Below are positions 23,168 through 24,990 of a stretch of DNA of 24,990 bases, piece by piece. This DNA is from JAAFJT01 sp043744275 (lineage in GTDB: Bacteria; Bacteroidota; Bacteroidia; Chitinophagales; Saprospiraceae), in NCBI GenBank assembly GCA_043744275.1, contig JAYTUY010000101.1, positions 1-24,990 on the forward strand, given 5' to 3'. The position numbers and the translations under genes are program-made. Numbering within the stretch: the first letter of the stretch is position 1; each line of letters begins with the position of its first letter. The notes under the pieces were generated by a model. The model saw nothing but the letters and a program-made list of their open reading frames with translations, had not been told where the DNA came from and did not search any database.

Positions 23168-23175
23168 CAAATGTA
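23168..23175 (-). promoter_or_regulatory. -7 box of a near-leaderless folK promoter
   Basis: The minus strand reads TACATTTG followed by CCGA and the folK ATG. The box-to-ATG distance of 4 bases implies a transcript starting at or next to the start codon. No clear TTG -33 box. Confidence 0.5.
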
Positions 23176-23197
23176 GAAAATGAAAAGGAAAATTCCT

Positions 23198-23205
23198 TAC
23201 TTTTG
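23198..23205 (+). promoter_or_regulatory. -7 box of a near-leaderless promoter for the alpha/beta hydrolase
   Basis: The plus strand reads TACTTTTG followed by CCGC and ATG at 23210. It mirrors the folK box, with the same 4-base spacing, and supports 23210 over 23180 as the start. Confidence 0.5.
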
Positions 23206-23209
23206 CCGC

Positions 23210-24130
23210 ATGAAAATAGCTAATCACAAAATAGAGTTACTTCACTCGGCACATCAAGACAACAAACAAGAGCCAACGCCTAAATCACGTAATTGGCAAT
23301 TGCAAGCCGCTCGAATAGGCTTTCAAACCCTTGGCAGAATTTTTCCAACTTGGATGGCAAAACAAGCATACAACATGTTCGCCACACCTCGTTGGCGTGC
23401 AAAACACACCCGAACAGACCATATTATTGACAGTGCCCTGGTCATAGATTTTAAATTTCAGGAGCATAATATCAAACTATACGAATGGGGCAATCCCGAG
23501 CATCCTAAAATATTGCTTGCGCATGGTTGGGAATCAAGGGGAACGGCGTTGCGGATGTTCGTACCGCATTTATTGAAATTAAATTATTGTATCATCTCTT
23601 ACGATGCCGTCGGTCATGGCGATTCAAGTGGGAAATTGAATAATCTTTCTACAAATGCCAAGACAATAGCTGCTATTATCAACCATTATGGTGGCATTTA
23701 TGGAGCAATTGGGCATTCATTCGGCTGTTCAAGTTTGGTTTTTACTATGCAATATATCGACAATTCTATCGCTATTGAGAAATTGGTTTTCCTCGCAGTA
23801 CCGCATAAAACGAAGAAACTCATCGATGGTTTCTTTAAAATGGTGAATGCACCCAATGGCGTGAAAAAGTCATTTTATTCAATCATTGAAGCCGCTAATC
23901 AACGGTCTTTGGATGAAATAGACGTTGCAACTGCTCATTCTGCTGTCAAAGTGGGAAAATTACTCCTTTTGCATGACCGATATGATGATGTCACCAGCCT
24001 TGAAGCCGCTGAAAATGTGGTGCATAATTGGGACAACGCTAAACTGCTCATTACTGAGGGGTATGGTCATTTTAGGATTGCTAAAAACCCCGATGTGATG
24101 AAACGCATTATTGAATTTATAATAGAGTGA
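23210..24130 (+). CDS. Alpha/beta-hydrolase family protein
   Basis: A probable cytoplasmic hydrolase of unknown substrate. No signal peptide is seen. The fold markers are clear: LLAHGWESRG (102-111, HGW oxyanion), YDAVGHGDSSG (131-141), nucleophile Ser170 in GHSFG (168-172), acid probably Asp259 in LLHDRYDDVTS (253-263) and His287 in EGYGHFRI (283-290). The chosen ATG at 23210 sits 4 bases past a TACTTTTG box; an upstream in-frame ATG at 23180 would add MKRKIPYFCR and would overlap the promoter. Length 306 from this start. It is divergent from folK and followed by a perfect 34-bp inverted repeat. Motif copy 18 encodes Thr-Glu-Gly (282-284), three residues before the catalytic His. Confidence 0.88.
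   Translation: MKIANHKIELLHSAHQDNKQEPTPKSRNWQLQAARIGFQTLGRIFPTWMAKQAYNMFATPRWRAKHTRTDHIIDSALVIDFKFQEHNIKLYEWGNPEHPKILLAHGWESRGTALRMFVPHLLKLNYCIISYDAVGHGDSSGKLNNLSTNAKTIAAIINHYGGIYGAIGHSFGCSSLVFTMQYIDNSIAIEKLVFLAVPHKTKKLIDGFFKMVNAPNGVKKSFYSIIEAANQRSLDEIDVATAHSAVKVGKLLLLHDRYDDVTSLEAAENVVHNWDNAKLLITEGYGHFRIAKNPDVMKRIIEFIIE
24052..24061 (+). repeat. Dispersed motif copy 18 (TACTGAGGGG)
   Basis: In the alpha/beta hydrolase gene, coding strand: ACT GAG GGG TAT gives Thr-Glu-Gly-Tyr, beside the catalytic His. Confidence 0.8.
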
Positions 24131-24161
24131 TGAGTTAGTTTTGAAACACATTTGAGAAGTA

Positions 24162-24244
24162 TTTTTATGACACATAGTTAACATAGAACACATAGATTTT
24201 TACATCCCACCTATGTGTTCTATGTTAACTATGTGTCATAAAAA
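24162..24244. repeat. Perfect 34-bp inverted repeat (strong hairpin)
   Basis: Arms 24162-24195 and 24211-24244 are perfect inverted copies with a 15-base loop. The outer ends are TTTTTATGACAC and GTGTCATAAAAA. It lies 31 bases past the hydrolase stop and could be its terminator, although the trailing sequence is A-rich on the plus strand; read leftward it ends in T5. Confidence 0.93.
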
Positions 24245-24268
24245 GTGTCATAAAATGTGTCATAAAAA
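24233..24268 (+). repeat. Three 12-bp direct repeats (GTGTCATAAAAA)
   Basis: GTGTCATAAAAA, GTGTCATAAAAT, GTGTCATAAAAA in tandem, followed by a decayed unit (TGTGTAAAAAGC). The first unit is the end of the right arm of the inverted repeat, suggesting growth outward from it. It forms the upstream region of the MiaE-like gene. Confidence 0.88.
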
Positions 24269-24296
24269 TGTGTAAAAAGCCATAAAATATATTAAA

Positions 24297-24917
24297 ATGG
24301 AAAAAGAAAACCTCGTACAAGAAGACCATAAACACGTCTTAGGACTGCAACTGCCCACCGACCCACGCTGGGTGGATTTAGCCTCTTTCAGCCTTGAAGA
24401 TGTCTTGACCGACCATGCCTATTGCGAACTCAAAGCCGCCACCGCCTGCATTTCGCTCATTCAAGCCTTTCCTGAAAAAGAGGAATTGGTTCGCGAATTA
24501 GCACCGATTGTCACTGAAGAATGGGCGCATTTTCGAGCTGTGATAGCCGAATTGGACAAGCGCAACTTAAAATTAGGGCGTCAACGCAAAGACGAATATG
24601 TCAACGAATTGATGAAATTTGAAATCAAAGGCGGCAGCAGAGAAACCCACCTCACCGAACGCCTTTTGATATGTGCCTTGATAGAAGCCCGAAGCTGCGA
24701 GCGTTTCCGACTATTACATCTCAATTTAGCCGACGCTGATTTAGCCGCATTTTATTATAAATTTATGGTAGCAGAAGCAGGACATTATCGCCTTTTCATT
24801 GATTTAGCCAAGCTTTATGGCGATAAAGACCTTGTTATGCAGCGTTGGAAAGCGTATTTAGCCTACGAAGCGGAGATGATGAATCGTTTGGAAGTTCGGG
24901 GAGATAGGATGCATTAA
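24297..24917 (+). CDS. miaE: MiaE-like tRNA-(ms2io6A)-hydroxylase
   Basis: A non-haem diiron monooxygenase of the ferritin-like fold that hydroxylates the isopentenyl group of the modified adenosine at position 37 of some tRNAs, using O2. The diiron ligands are visible as Glu44 (DHAYCELKAA), Glu75 and His78 (EEWAHF), Glu130 (LIEARSCERF) and Glu160 and His163 (AEAGHYRLF), in the order E, ExxH, E, ExxH expected of the family. Length 206 is typical. No signal peptide or membrane segment. The gene stands alone after a stretch of inverted and direct repeats; no promoter consensus was found there. A partial REP-like element begins 8 bases after its stop. miaA and miaB, which make the substrate, are not in the window. 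Confidence 0.92.
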   Translation: MEKENLVQEDHKHVLGLQLPTDPRWVDLASFSLEDVLTDHAYCELKAATACISLIQAFPEKEELVRELAPIVTEEWAHFRAVIAELDKRNLKLGRQRKDEYVNELMKFEIKGGSRETHLTERLLICALIEARSCERFRLLHLNLADADLAAFYYKFMVAEAGHYRLFIDLAKLYGDKDLVMQRWKAYLAYEAEMMNRLEVRGDRMH

Positions 24918-24924
24918 TTTAGTA

Positions 24925-24942
24925 GCGCGGAACTCCAGTTCC
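24925..24942. repeat. Partial copy of the GCGGAACT-CC-AGTTCC element
   Basis: The sequence GCGGAACTCCAGTTCC (24927-24942) repeats the hairpin unit of the inverted repeat at 6961-7017. Its right end reads CCCA instead of CGCT, and no second arm is seen before the window ends. Confidence 0.8.
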
Positions 24943-24990
24943 CAATTAAAAAGGGTTTTGAAAAGGGTTTAGTAAACGGCAATTATTTTT

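Noticed and set aside
1..24990. tRNA, rRNA or IS element
   Set aside because: Gaps were read for cloverleaf-like arms, transposase motifs and terminal repeats; none was convincing.

Overview
The window is from a low-GC member of the Bacteroidota. Evidence: two SusC/SusD pairs, a secreted esterase ending in a T9SS-type sorting domain, TAnnTTTG-type promoters and generally weak ribosome binding sites. The gene repertoire is that of a free-living aerobic or microaerobic cell, perhaps Cytophagales- or Saprospirales-like, but I cannot place the genus.

Layout. 1-4616: SusC/SusD pair 1 on the minus strand, with a terminator at 71-106. 4887-7278: four small minus-strand genes (group III truncated globin, exported beta-rich protein, GNAT acetyltransferase, small membrane protein) embedded in repeats. 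7436-12280: SusC/SusD pair 2 with a clear terminator. 12520-17180: minus-strand acyl-CoA carboxylase carboxyltransferase, secreted alpha/beta hydrolase with sorting domain, and NhaD-type Na+/H+ antiporter. 17310-19130: plus-strand ClC chloride protein with two CBS domains. 19487-21945: caspase-fold-like DUF6345-type protein followed by a chagasin-like lipoprotein. 22018-23163: minus-strand folK and deoxynucleoside kinase operon. 23210-24917: plus-strand alpha/beta hydrolase and MiaE-like tRNA hydroxylase.

The strongest signal is not a gene. An 11-13 bp motif, (A/T)TACTGAGGGG(G)(G)T, occurs 18 times in 25 kb on both strands. Fourteen copies lie inside coding sequences and use all five reading frames that do not contain a stop (ILRG, TEG, PLSI, PQ, PSV). 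Selection or spread therefore appears to act on the DNA and not on the peptide. It resembles in behaviour the cyanobacterial HIP1 element or the DNA uptake sequences of Neisseria and Pasteurellaceae, but I do not know this sequence from the literature.

A second layer is structured intergenic DNA: an 11-unit, 21-bp-period array of AT-rich palindromes (6097-6329); heptanucleotide repeat tracts at four gene ends; large inverted repeats assembled from 15-bp hairpins with trinucleotide loops and compensatory stem changes; and a perfect 34-bp inverted repeat. No rRNA, tRNA, IS element or CRISPR array was recognised.
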